Assembly: GCA_035623275.1 (NCBI GenBank)
Contig: DASPTT010000047.1
Coordinates: 1 to 20,513, forward strand
DNA from: DASPTT01 sp035623275
GTDB taxonomy: Bacteria; Actinomycetota; Acidimicrobiia; Acidimicrobiales; UBA8190
Direction: 5' to 3'
DNA: 20,513 bases
How positions within the stretch are numbered: the stretch's first letter is position 1; each line of letters begins with the position of its first letter. Shown here in pieces: positions 7,447 to 15,340 of the stretch. The position numbers and the translations under genes were made by a program. Under the pieces are notes generated by a model. The model worked only from the letters and a program-made list of their open reading frames with translations. It was not told where the DNA came from and did no database searches.

Positions 7447-8220
7447 GTGGACTGGAAGGAAGCGGGACGGGGATGGGGGGCGCGGGGCACGGAGTGGGCG
7501 TACCTGGTGGAGCCGTACGCCCTTCCAGCGAATGAACTGCTCTTCGACCGCCTCGCCGTCGCCGCCGGGGTGCGCCTCCTGGACATCGCGTGTGGGTCCG
7601 GCTTCGCCGCCTCGGTGGCTGCCCGTCGGGGTGCCGTGGTCTCGGGAATCGATGCGTCGGAGCAGCTCACCACGATTGCTGCGGCACGGACGCCGAGTGG
7701 GGACTTCCAGGCGGGCGACATGTTCGCCCTTCCCTTCCCCGATGACAGTTTCGACGTTGCCACCAGTTTCAACGGGATCTGGAAGGACTGCGAGGGCGCC
7801 CTGGAGGAAGCGCGACGGGTGCTCGTCCCGCAGGGTCGCTTCGGCGTCACCTTCTGGGGGCGCTTCGAGCGGCTCGGACTGATGCCCTACTTCCTCAAGG
7901 TCATCGAGCTGTCTCCGGCCAGCCATGCCACGGCGAGCATGGAACAGGGCGATACGCAGAATGTGATCGAGGACATGCTCGGGGCGACGGGCTTTGGCCT
8001 CGTGGAGCGGGGGACCGTCGACGTGGTCAACGAATGGCCCGACGTGTCGACTGCCGTTCGAGCGTTGGCGGGCGCCGGGCCGTCTGCACCCGCGATCGAG
8101 GCAGTCGGCTACGAAGAGTTCTGCGGGGCCTTGGCCGAAGTCATCGACCCTCTTTACGTCGATGGGCTGGGCGTACGGATCGCCTCCGAATTCGGTTGGG
8201 TGACTGCTCGTCCCAGGTAG
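7447..8220 (+). CDS. Class I SAM-dependent methyltransferase
   Basis: A 257-aa Rossmann-fold methyltransferase. Motif I is LLDIACGSGF (Asp46 to about residue 53), the motif II acidic position is in VVSGIDASEQL, and the next blocks are GDMFALPFPDDSFD and VLVPQGRFGVTFWG, as in UbiE/arsenite-type methyltransferases. The substrate cannot be told. The GTG at 7447 was chosen because GGAGGGGG ends 6 nt before it; an in-frame ATG at 7399 lacks such a site. The gene is monocistronic by position, with a convergent kinase gene 40 bp downstream. Confidence 0.85.
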   Translation: MDWKEAGRGWGARGTEWAYLVEPYALPANELLFDRLAVAAGVRLLDIACGSGFAASVAARRGAVVSGIDASEQLTTIAAARTPSGDFQAGDMFALPFPDDSFDVATSFNGIWKDCEGALEEARRVLVPQGRFGVTFWGRFERLGLMPYFLKVIELSPASHATASMEQGDTQNVIEDMLGATGFGLVERGTVDVVNEWPDVSTAVRALAGAGPSAPAIEAVGYEEFCGALAEVIDPLYVDGLGVRIASEFGWVTARPR

Positions 8221-8260
8221 CCGACACCATTCGACGGGATCGAGGCGAGCGTCCGGGGCG

Positions 8261-9007
8261 TCATTGCCGACGGCTTGGCTGTCGTTCTCTGCCGGCGGAG
8301 CGAGACGCCCGGCGTTCGGCCCGATCGACAACCCTCCACATCCTGTCCGTCTCCTTCGGGCTCATGTGGGGATCCCTGACCTTCACCTCGACGATGCTCC
8401 TCAGCTTGCTGGCGACCTCCTCACGATCGAACCTCGCAACGAAGCCACGAACCAGCAGACTCCGCACCCAACCGAGGATCGTCGACTTCACCCGGACGCC
8501 CGGTATTTCTCCCGCCGCCATCAGCACCCATGCCAACCCGACGTCGATGTCGGGGTCGCCGACGGAGGCGTTCGACCAATCGATGACGACGGGACCGTGC
8601 GGGCCGATGATCACGTTCAACGGATGAAGGTCCAGGTGCAACACGGAGTTCCCTGACAGCACGGAAATCCTTTCGAGGAAGTCAGGTGGCGTCAGCTCGT
8701 GGAGCTGAACGTGCAGCTCGGCCAGCATGCGAGCATGGCGCTTCACCGTCCATGGGGCGTCACCGATGGCCTGGACCATGGAGGGCCCGTCGATGCGCTC
8801 CATGACGAGATCTGAGCCGTCGGCGCTGATCTCCTCGACGGCTGGGACCGGGTAGCCGCGCTGGCGGAGGTACGTCATGGTGCGGGCTTCGTGAGCCATC
8901 GATCGTCCCGCTCGAGAGCGACGAAGGAGCAGGCCGGGGCCGTACTCGTAGATGTCCGCCTCCCGGCCAGAGGCCAAGAGCGGTCCGGGATCGTGCACAG
9001 GCTCCAC
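8261..9007 (-). CDS. Aminoglycoside-phosphotransferase-fold kinase
   Basis: A 248-aa APH/choline-kinase-like protein. The N-lobe starts LASGREADIYEYG with a Lys-poor strand LLLRRSR and the alpha-C Glu in HEARTM. The hinge region is LVMERIDG. The catalytic loop is HLDLHPLNV (Asp126, Asn131) and the metal-binding Asp143 is in VIDWSNA. The canonical N-lobe ATP-anchoring Lys is replaced by Arg. Such proteins phosphorylate small molecules or metabolites; resistance cannot be assumed. The C-terminus ends in an Arg-rich tail. It is divergent from the cupin-like gene, with a 152-bp gap. Confidence 0.82.
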   Translation of the reverse strand: MEPVHDPGPLLASGREADIYEYGPGLLLRRSRAGRSMAHEARTMTYLRQRGYPVPAVEEISADGSDLVMERIDGPSMVQAIGDAPWTVKRHARMLAELHVQLHELTPPDFLERISVLSGNSVLHLDLHPLNVIIGPHGPVVIDWSNASVGDPDIDVGLAWVLMAAGEIPGVRVKSTILGWVRSLLVRGFVARFDREEVASKLRSIVEVKVRDPHMSPKETDRMWRVVDRAERRASRSAGRERQPSRRQ

Positions 9008-9159
9008 CGTCTACGAGAAGCGTACGGGATTCTCCGGGTCTGGCGAGCAGCTCGAAGGCCGCCGGATCAGGCCGCAAGGCCTTGACCCGGAAAAGTTACA
9101 GTGATGTGATTCCAGCAGCTCCGACGTCCGAGGGGACGCCCAACACCCGGGGAGGTGCC

Positions 9160-9714
9160 ATGGACAACGGCCTGGACAAGGCCCTCGTCTATCAGATCCT
9201 CGTCCACGCCGAGGCGTACCCGTGGACGATGCAGGACATCGGGCTCCTCGGCCTTCGCTTGGATGACCATCGGGAGTACCGGCTCCACGTGTGGGACCCG
9301 AGCCGCTGTGTGGGCGAGCCCCCCGTCCACGACCACCCCTTCGACTTCGTGTCTCAGATCATCGCCGGCGAGGTGCTCAACACCCGGTACGTGGAGGACC
9401 GAGCCGGTGTCGAGTACCGCCGCATCCGCTACTCGCCTGCCGACGAGGACGACCGGAGAAGCTGCGGCACGGTCACACTGTCGGCGAGGGCGACTGCCTT
9501 CACGGAGGGCGAGCAGTACGTCCAACTCGCCCATGAACTGCACGACAGCCGGCAGCTCCCGGGCACGGTGACGGTCATTCGACGAACCTTCCGGGACGTG
9601 CCGGAACTGACGGTCTGTCTCCTGGGCGATGCGCCTTGGGTGTCTGGCCAGTCGCGCCCTGCCACTCCGGATGAGGTCAAACAATTCGCAGCGAAGGCGT
9701 TGACCTGGTTCTAG
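9160..9714 (+). CDS. Cupin-like metal-binding protein, function unknown
   Basis: A 184-aa protein resembling a widespread, mostly uncharacterised actinobacterial family. PPVHDHPFDF supplies a His-x-His pair (His57, His59), a Glu (Glu71) follows in IAGEVLNTRY, and LAHELHDS supplies later His residues, a pattern expected of a cupin-type metal site related in shape to cysteine dioxygenases. It begins YPWTMQDIGLLGL and ends ALTWF. The ATG at 9160 was chosen for GGAGGT directly upstream. The reaction, if any, is not known. Confidence 0.7.
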   Translation: MDNGLDKALVYQILVHAEAYPWTMQDIGLLGLRLDDHREYRLHVWDPSRCVGEPPVHDHPFDFVSQIIAGEVLNTRYVEDRAGVEYRRIRYSPADEDDRRSCGTVTLSARATAFTEGEQYVQLAHELHDSRQLPGTVTVIRRTFRDVPELTVCLLGDAPWVSGQSRPATPDEVKQFAAKALTWF

Positions 9715-9832
9715 GGGATCGCGGACCGGATTGGCGCGCTCAGGCCTCACCTAGATCCGGGGGCTTCCTGCAACGCTTCGGCGCCCCATACGGGAACGCG
9801 CCCATTGGTGGCGGGGGCAGTATCCGATTTCA

Positions 9833-9850
9833 GGACATCGGAGACACCCT
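9833..9850 (+). repeat. Outer degenerate copy of the left IS end
   Basis: GACATCGGAGACAC repeats the inner half of the IS end, but the outermost TGTGTC part is not conserved. Confidence 0.6.
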
Positions 9851-9860
9851 GGCCAGGGGG

Positions 9861-9882
9861 TGTGTCAAGACATAGGAGACAC
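9861..9882 (+). repeat. Left terminal inverted repeat of the IS
   Basis: TGTGTCAAGACATAGGAGAC plus AC. It is the reverse complement of 11070-11091 except at two positions. Confidence 0.85.
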
Positions 9883-9901
9883 CTGAGGTGGGAGGTCTCC
9901 T

Positions 9902-11053
9902 GTGGACAAGGGCCCGTTCCTGATCGAGGTCCACCTGCGCACCGGGCGCCCCATCGGGGAGCTGGCCCGGGCCCACGGGGTGAACCGCGGCTGGCTCTAC
10001 AAGCTCCTCGCCCGCTACCGGGCCGAGGGCAAGCCGGGGCTCGAGCCACGCAGCCGCCGGCCCCATCGATCGCCGACACGGATCTCCGATGTCTGGGAAG
10101 ACGAGATCCTCGCCCTGCGAAAGGAGCTGGCCGAGCTCGGGGTTGATGCCGGGGCGGAGACGATCCACGTCCATCTCGAACGGCGTCACGGCTCATCGGT
10201 GCCGTCGGTGCCGACCATCTGGCGGGTGCTGCGCGCCCGAGGCTTCGTCACCCCGCAGCCGCACAAGCGGCCCCGCAGCTCGTGGAAGCGCTTCGTCGCC
10301 GAGTTCCCCAACGAGTGCTGGCAGGCCGACGTCACCCACGTGGAGGTGGCCGAGGGGGTGGTCTTCGAGGTCCTCGACATCGTCGACGACCACTCGAGGC
10401 TGTGCGTCGCCTCGCACGCCTTCGTCTCCACCCGCTCCGCGGATGTGGCCCGCACCCTGCACAATGCCGCCGAAAGATGGGGATATCCGCAGCGGCTTCT
10501 GACCGACAACGGGCTCATCTTCTCCACCCAGCGACGCCATGACATGGCCGGGGCCTTGGAGCTCGAGCTGCTCGCCCTCGGCATCGCGTCGCGCCACAGC
10601 CGGCCCTATCACCCCCAGACCTGTGGCAAGGTCGAGCGCTTCCACCAGACGCTCAAGAAGTTCCTGGCCAAACAGGACCCCGCCCAGACGAAGAAGCAGC
10701 TCCAGGCCCAGCTCGATCGCTTCGTCGAGTACTACAACGAGGTCCGCCCCCACCGCGGCATCGACCGGCGCACGCCGCTGTCGGTGTGGAGCGAACGGGC
10801 GAAGGCCTTCCCGCAAGGGCCGAGGCTCGACGTTGCCGGCTACCGGGTGCGGCGCGACAAGATCGACGGCAGCGGCGGCGTGACGTTGCGTTACGAAGGG
10901 CGCCTGCACCACATCGGGGTGGGGCGCGCCTACAAGGGCTGGAGGGTGATCCTCCTCGTGGCCGGGCGCGAGGTCCAGATCCTCGGGGAGGACGGCTCGC
11001 CGCTGCGGCGGCTCACCCTGGACCCGGCCAGGAACTACCAGCCGATGCCCTGA
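9902..11053 (+). CDS. IS481-family DDE transposase
   Basis: A 383-aa transposase that appears intact. The N-terminal helix-turn-helix (about 13-45, GELARAHGVNRGWLYKLLARY) binds the ends. The catalytic core has Asp in WQADVTHVEV, Asp in LLTDNGLIF and Glu in TCGKVERFHQTLKKF. The gap between the second Asp and the Glu is about 42 residues, longer than the usual 35, as in the NGLIF/HPQTCGKVERF subgroup common in mycobacteria and relatives. After this come VRPHRGIDRRTPLSVW and a C-terminal beta domain. The GTG start at 9902 has GGGAGG 6 nt upstream; that ribosome site sits between GGAGAC and GTCTCC, which could pair and limit translation. Confidence 0.93.
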   Translation: MDKGPFLIEVHLRTGRPIGELARAHGVNRGWLYKLLARYRAEGKPGLEPRSRRPHRSPTRISDVWEDEILALRKELAELGVDAGAETIHVHLERRHGSSVPSVPTIWRVLRARGFVTPQPHKRPRSSWKRFVAEFPNECWQADVTHVEVAEGVVFEVLDIVDDHSRLCVASHAFVSTRSADVARTLHNAAERWGYPQRLLTDNGLIFSTQRRHDMAGALELELLALGIASRHSRPYHPQTCGKVERFHQTLKKFLAKQDPAQTKKQLQAQLDRFVEYYNEVRPHRGIDRRTPLSVWSERAKAFPQGPRLDVAGYRVRRDKIDGSGGVTLRYEGRLHHIGVGRAYKGWRVILLVAGREVQILGEDGSPLRRLTLDPARNYQPMP

Positions 11054-11069
11054 GCCAGATCGACATCTA

Positions 11070-11091
11070 GTGTCTCCGATGTCTCGACACA
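11070..11091 (-). repeat. Right terminal inverted repeat of the IS
   Basis: On the minus strand it reads TGTGTCGAGACATCGGAGAC plus AC, pairing with the left repeat at 9861-9882. Confidence 0.85.
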
Positions 11092-11093
11092 TC

Positions 11094-11113
11094 GTCTCCG
11101 ATGTCTCGACACA
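11094..11113 (-). repeat. Outer second copy of the right IS end
   Basis: gtctccgatgtctcgacaca is a direct repeat of 20 of the 22 bases of the right end, separated from it by only 2 bp. Confidence 0.8.
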
Positions 11114-11122
11114 TCACACCAG

Positions 11123-11211
11123 CGGAGAGGGAGGGATTTGAACCCTCGGACCCGGTTTCCCAGGTCAACTCATTAGCAGTGAGTCCGATTCGGCCGCTCT
11201 CGCACCTCTCC
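11123..11211 (-). tRNA. tRNA-Ser (anticodon GCU)
   Basis: An 89-nt cloverleaf with acceptor stem GGAGAGG/CCTCTCC and discriminator G, anticodon stem ACTCA/TGAGT closing loop CTGCTAA (anticodon at 11175-11177), a long variable arm typical of serine tRNAs, and TPsiC loop GTTCAAATC. CCA is not encoded. The 3' end faces the insertion sequence. Confidence 0.95.
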
Positions 11212-11334
11212 AACGCGGATCGGTCCGTCACCCGGCACCTGCGTCCCGGCCGCGTCCCGCACCCGCGGCGCCATTCTGGCATGGCCGGCAAGGCCGGTCC
11301 GCCGGAGGCCGACGGCTGTGCGCACCGGTTGCGC

Positions 11335-11568
11335 TCAGCGCTTGGCGGCACTCCGGCCGAAATGCTGTAAGGCCAAGACGCCGAGGACGAGCGCGCCCAG
11401 CGCCAACGGCGCCCGCCACGCGACGGTGCCCGCCGGCAGCCACACGTCCTTCGCCGAGCAGCGCCCCAGGAAGCAGAGATCGCCTCGGAACCGGTGGATC
11501 GCCGCGACCGTCCACACGGTGGTCACGGCGGCGGCGCAGAACGCCATCAGGGCCCGGATGACAGGCAA
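11335..11568 (-). CDS. Small two-helix membrane protein
   Basis: A 77-aa protein with two hydrophobic segments (about 5-23 and 52-68) and a short loop between them carrying Cys32 and Cys37 in LCFLGRCSA. The TTG start at 11568 has GAGGGGG 4 nt upstream; an in-frame ATG at 11547 would shorten the first helix. No family is recognised. It is divergent from the membrane GGDEF-EAL gene, sharing a 248-bp intergenic region. The Cys pair could face the outside and form a disulfide, but this is only a guess. Confidence 0.5.
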   Translation of the reverse strand: MPVIRALMAFCAAAVTTVWTVAAIHRFRGDLCFLGRCSAKDVWLPAGTVAWRAPLALGALVLGVLALQHFGRSAAKR

Positions 11569-11729
11569 GCAGCCCCCTCAGGAAGGGGCCACGGTCGCCA
11601 CAAGGGAGGTCTCAAGGGGTACTCGGGGATCTCGTGGCGACCGTGGCCGGGAAAGGCATCGGCGGCCGCCCCACGCTCGCCGCAGGGTCCAAACGCCCGA
11701 AGCACGCCGCTCGAGGTCCTCATCGGTTC

Positions 11730-11744
11730 GGGACCTTCGGCCCT
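11730..11744 (+). promoter_or_regulatory. DosR-like box upstream of membrane GGDEF-EAL gene
   Basis: GGGACCTTCGGCCCT fits GGGAC-N4-G(T/G)CCC and shares its right arm GGCCCT with the sites at 17658 and 19751. It ends 72 bp before the ATG at 11817. A possible AT-richer -10 (gataag) lies about 25 bp downstream, giving a class II-like spacing. Confidence 0.5.
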
Positions 11745-11816
11745 GCGGGCCTTCACCGGCCCCATCGATAAGAAACGGGAGGACAACGGACGACCACTGG
11801 AAGGGGCCCTCTTTCG

Positions 11817-14216
11817 ATGTCGACCTCCGAACGGGGAGATCCAATCCCCTTCGCGCTGTCGGCAGCCGCCGACCCGGTGCGGGCCGAGCGCGCCCGCTCC
11901 GTCGAGCCGCCCCGGTCCGTCCGGCGGGCCCTCCCCGCCCGTCGGCTGGCCGCCATCGTCTTCGCCGGTGGGCTCCTGCTCGCGTTGGCAAGCGCGTTGT
12001 CCGCGAGCGCGGGCGACACCTTGATGGTCGCATTCGGCATCGCCGCGCTCGTCACCACGGTGGTGTCGGTACGCCGGCACCGGCCTTCGAAGCGCTGGCC
12101 ATGGCTCGCGATCGCCGGTGCGCTGTTCCTGTTCCTCGTCGACGGTGTGGCCAGGGTCAGCCTGCACACCCTGGGCAACCTGACCGCGAGCCGATCCCTG
12201 GTTCCCGACTATGTCGCGCTGCCCGGCTACGTGCTGCTGGGGGCCGGGCTGTTCGGGTTCTCCGCAGCCCGTGGGCAGGGCAGGCAGCGACACATCGGGA
12301 TCCTGCTCGACGGCAGCATCGCCGCACTGGCCATCTTCTCGATCGCCTGGGTGTACGTCATCGGCCCCGAGCTGTTCCATCTGAGCAGTCCCCTGGACGT
12401 GCGCCTCGTGCTCACGTGCTACCCCGCCATGTCGATCTTCCTCGTGGTCGTCACACTGCGGATCGTCTTCAATTCCGACCAGGCGAGGGTGCCCGCATAC
12501 TGGTTCCTCGTCATCGCGATGTCGGCCCTGTTCCTCGGCGACCTCGTCTACGCCCTGGCCGACAACGACCTGGCCCGGATCCCGCCGGTCGCGCTCAACC
12601 TCCCCTATGGGATCGCCTACCTGGCCGCCGGGGCGACGGCTGCCCACGCGTCGATGCGGTACCTGACCGAACCGGCGCCGGTCGCGCGAAAGACCGAGCC
12701 CCGCTCGCGCATCATCCTGGTCGCCGCCGCCCTGCTCATCCCCGCCACCCTCGTGCTGCGGCCCGACGAACGCCTCCGCGACCGATTCACCCTCACCGCC
12801 GTCGTCCTCGTCCTCAGCATCGCCGCCACCCTCCGGCTGGCCCAGGCGATCCGCATCGCCGAGCGCTCCGAGGCAACCATGGCCCACCAGGCCCGCCACG
12901 ACATCCTGACCGGCCTCCCCAACCGCCGGATGATGCACGAATACCTGGCGTCGGCCCTGGAGCAATCGGTGGTGGACGACACCCACGTGGCCTTGCTGTT
13001 CCTCGACATCGACCGGTTCAAGCTCGTCAACGACACACTGGGTCACAGCCACGGCGACGAGCTCCTGGTGGCCGTGGCGGAGCGCCTCCAGCGGCACGTG
13101 CGCGCCAGCGACCTGGTGACCCGCATCGGTGGCGACGAGTTCATGATCGTGCTCGGCGGCGTGGTGAGCGTGTCGCACGCCGTCGACATGGCCGACCGGC
13201 TGCGCGCCGTGATGCGGGACCCGTTCGTCATCAACGGGATCGAATTCGACGTGACCGTGAGCGTAGGTCTCGCCTTCGCCTCCAACGACGACCCCGACTC
13301 GTCGGTGGAGGTCCTGGTTCGGGAGGCCGACACCGCCATGCACGAGGCCAAGGAGTCGGGCCGCGACTCGGTCGCGCTGTTCGACGAGTCGATGCGGACC
13401 CGGCTCTCCGAGCGGATGGAGCTGGAGCACGACCTGCGCCATGCCGTGGCGCTGGGGCAGTTCCATCTCGTGTACCAGCCGATCGTCCGTGTCCCCCACG
13501 GGCCCGTCGAGGGGGTAGAGGCGCTCCTCCGCTGGAAGCACCCCGTCCACGGCGTGATTCCCCCGGTGAAGTTCATCCCCCTGGCCGAGGAGAGCGGCTT
13601 GATCGTCTCCATCGGCGACTGGGTCCTCGACGAGGCGGTCCGCCAGCTCGCGGAATGGCGCATCCTGGGGCTCCCCGCGCCCCGCTACGTCAGCGTCAAC
13701 CTCTCTGCGGCCCAGCTGCGTGACGAAGGGCTCGTCGAGCGCGTGCTGCGGGTCCTCAACCGCTACGAGGTCGACGGCAGCTCCCTGTGCCTCGAGCTGA
13801 CCGAGTCGATGGTCATGGAGGACCCCGACGAAGCGGTACGCAAGCTCGAGCAGCTCCGCACGCTCGACATCAACATCGCCATCGACGACTTCGGGACCGA
13901 GTACTCCTCGCTCGCCTACCTGAGGCGGTTCCCGGTGACGGCTCTCAAGATCGACCGCACCTTCGTGAGCAACCTGGACCAGCGCTCGAGCTCGGATGCC
14001 ACGCTCGTCGAGGCCATCGTGGCGATGGCACACGCCCTGGACATCGAGGCCATCGCCGAGGGCGTCGAGACGTCGTCGCAGGCCGACATGCTCCTGCGCC
14101 TCGGGTGCGACTCGGTCCAGGGCTACTACTTCTCGCGGCCGGTGGCCCCCGGGATGATCGCCGAACTGACCGAGAGCTTCGGCGCGGAGACGGGCCCGCT
14201 CACGTCGTCGACCTGA
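11817..14216 (+). CDS. Polytopic membrane GGDEF-EAL cyclic-di-GMP protein
   Basis: A 799-aa protein with about ten hydrophobic segments (about 44-346) forming a membrane sensor domain I cannot name. A GGDEF domain follows, with intact active site GGDEF at 438-442 preceded by the inhibitory-site motif RASD at the correct 5-residue spacing. The EAL domain has EALLRW at 568, plus VNLS, ELTES, DDFG, LKIDRTF and EGVET, so phosphodiesterase residues are also present. One change is DDFGTE where DDFGTG is usual. Both synthesis and breakdown of c-di-GMP look possible. The ATG at 11817 has GGAAGGGG about 10 nt upstream. Its 3' end overlaps the convergent GNAT gene by 17 bp. Confidence 0.93.
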   Translation: MSTSERGDPIPFALSAAADPVRAERARSVEPPRSVRRALPARRLAAIVFAGGLLLALASALSASAGDTLMVAFGIAALVTTVVSVRRHRPSKRWPWLAIAGALFLFLVDGVARVSLHTLGNLTASRSLVPDYVALPGYVLLGAGLFGFSAARGQGRQRHIGILLDGSIAALAIFSIAWVYVIGPELFHLSSPLDVRLVLTCYPAMSIFLVVVTLRIVFNSDQARVPAYWFLVIAMSALFLGDLVYALADNDLARIPPVALNLPYGIAYLAAGATAAHASMRYLTEPAPVARKTEPRSRIILVAAALLIPATLVLRPDERLRDRFTLTAVVLVLSIAATLRLAQAIRIAERSEATMAHQARHDILTGLPNRRMMHEYLASALEQSVVDDTHVALLFLDIDRFKLVNDTLGHSHGDELLVAVAERLQRHVRASDLVTRIGGDEFMIVLGGVVSVSHAVDMADRLRAVMRDPFVINGIEFDVTVSVGLAFASNDDPDSSVEVLVREADTAMHEAKESGRDSVALFDESMRTRLSERMELEHDLRHAVALGQFHLVYQPIVRVPHGPVEGVEALLRWKHPVHGVIPPVKFIPLAEESGLIVSIGDWVLDEAVRQLAEWRILGLPAPRYVSVNLSAAQLRDEGLVERVLRVLNRYEVDGSSLCLELTESMVMEDPDEAVRKLEQLRTLDINIAIDDFGTEYSSLAYLRRFPVTALKIDRTFVSNLDQRSSSDATLVEAIVAMAHALDIEAIAEGVETSSQADMLLRLGCDSVQGYYFSRPVAPGMIAELTESFGAETGPLTSST

Positions 14217-14964
14217 GCGGGCACGGGGCGGCCGGGCCCACCAGGGCGGCCGCCACCCCTGCGACGCGCTCGGCGGCCGCGTCGAGGTCCACGGGCGTCA
14301 GCGCCGGCCCGAGCCCCACGCCCTCGAACAACAGGTCGTGGAGGTCCGGGTCGCGGGCGGCCAGGAAGTCCTTGGACGGGCCGATCCGGCACCACGCGGG
14401 CAGGCTGGCGCTCGAACCCAGGTAGGGCATGGGGGGAACGTCGGTGAACCCCGCCCAGGTCATGTGCAGCCGCCAGCGCACCAGCCGGAACACGGGCAGG
14501 TCGAGCACGGCCACGAACCAGTCCATGCCGAGGCGCCACGCGGTCATGGTGACGGCCTGGAAGAGCCCCATCGTCACCAGCCCCGTGGCCCCCTTGCCCC
14601 GGTACTCGGGCGCCACCGCCAAGGTGGCGATGTCCCACGTGCGGCGCTCCTCGAGCTCGATCCCCGTGGCAGCCAGCATCGCCGGCACCCGCACGCCCCA
14701 GCAGGGCTCGAGGTCGTTGAGCGACTTGAACCCGGCGGCGGACGGGAGCAGCACCCGCATCATGCCGGCGGCGACCTCCCTGCGGTGGTCCATGACGCAG
14801 AGGATGACGCTGGCCGCCTCGTAGGGGGCGTACTCCTTCTCCAAGAGCTCCTCGGTGTTGCCGAAGACCTCCAGGAACACCGCCCGTTCCACGTCGCGTG
14901 CGGCGTTGGCCGCGGGATCCCCCGAGGCGAAGAGATACACGCCGAAGGGGGCGGTGCCCGCCAT
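14200..14964 (-). CDS. GNAT acyltransferase, autoinducer-synthase-like
   Basis: A 254-aa protein of the acyl-CoA N-acyltransferase fold. The first part (ARDVERAVFLEVFGN, EYAPYEAAS, VAAGMMRVL) resembles the N-terminal layout of LuxI and FeeM-type N-acyl transferases: a conserved Arg, acidic and aromatic residues, then a strand with G-x-x-R. The CoA or acyl-carrier pocket motif is IATLAVAPEYRGKGA (about 112-126). The substrate is unknown. The ATG at 14964 is one base after the stop of the SpeD-like gene, so translation is almost certainly coupled. It is the last gene of the PAS-GGDEF-EAL operon and overlaps the convergent GGDEF-EAL gene by 17 bp. The GNAT call is firm; the signal-synthase reading is inference. 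Confidence 0.75.
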   Translation of the reverse strand: MAGTAPFGVYLFASGDPAANAARDVERAVFLEVFGNTEELLEKEYAPYEAASVILCVMDHRREVAAGMMRVLLPSAAGFKSLNDLEPCWGVRVPAMLAATGIELEERRTWDIATLAVAPEYRGKGATGLVTMGLFQAVTMTAWRLGMDWFVAVLDLPVFRLVRWRLHMTWAGFTDVPPMPYLGSSASLPAWCRIGPSKDFLAARDPDLHDLLFEGVGLGPALTPVDLDAAAERVAGVAAALVGPAAPCPLRSTT

Positions 14965-14965
14965 G

Positions 14966-15337
14966 TCAGAAGGACTTCGAGACGATCTTGTGGGCGGCGA
15001 AGAAGGTCTGGGTGAAGAGCACGGCCCGCTCGATATCGAAGGGCTTGCAGGTGTAGATGTCGACGCTGAAGAAGATGGGGTCGTCCCAGGCGTAGAAGTG
15101 GGCGCCGGACGTCTCCCAGTGCACCCACCCGGCCCACCCGTAGCGCTGCGAACGGTGGGTCACGGGCTCGAGCAGCAGCCGCATCCCGCACAGCGCGGAC
15201 AGATCCCGCAGGTAGCGACGGATCTGGTCGTCGTCGACCGGGTAGGGGCAGATGCCCTCGATGACCAGCCGCTGACGGAAGATCCCCGGTGCCAGGTCCT
15301 CCTCGAACCCCACCACGCAGTCGCAGTGCAGCGTCAC
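14966..15337 (-). CDS. AdoMet decarboxylase (SpeD)-like protein
   Basis: A 123-aa protein about the length of prokaryotic SpeD. The block from GWAGWVHWETSG to VDIYTCK can be laid over the SpeD block from GVSGVVV to VDVFTCG with no gap. This puts Ser77 at the self-cleaving, pyruvoyl-forming Ser and Cys97 at the catalytic Cys 20 residues on. The catalytic His at +5 is Tyr82 here, with a His at +3 instead. Activity is thus uncertain: a pyruvoyl decarboxylase with a changed substrate, or a non-catalytic homologue. The GTG at 15337 is 3 nt after the GGDEF-EAL stop, and the GNAT gene starts 1 nt after its own stop, so all three should be made together. No spermidine synthase is nearby, which argues against ordinary polyamine synthesis. 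Confidence 0.65.
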   Translation of the reverse strand: MTLHCDCVVGFEEDLAPGIFRQRLVIEGICPYPVDDDQIRRYLRDLSALCGMRLLLEPVTHRSQRYGWAGWVHWETSGAHFYAWDDPIFFSVDIYTCKPFDIERAVLFTQTFFAAHKIVSKSF

Positions 15338-15340
15338 GGC

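Larger units (their letters stand above)
9861..11091 (+). mobile_element. IS481-type insertion sequence
   Basis: Bounded by imperfect 22-bp terminal inverted repeats (20/22 match) starting TGTGTC, with one transposase gene filling the element. Extra copies of the end sequence lie just outside each end (9833-9850 and 11094-11113), so the true ends could be further out. No convincing target-site duplication is visible for either pair. The right end stops about 10-30 bp from the 3' end of tRNA-Ser. Confidence 0.85.

Noticed and set aside
8261..9007. Antibiotic resistance aminoglycoside phosphotransferase
   Set aside because: The fold is present, but nothing shows aminoglycoside specificity; called only as an APH-fold kinase.
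11547..14033. 828-codon minus-strand frame opposite the membrane GGDEF-EAL gene
   Set aside because: Antisense shadow; His/Asp/Gly/Val-rich product typical of reversed high-GC coding sequence.
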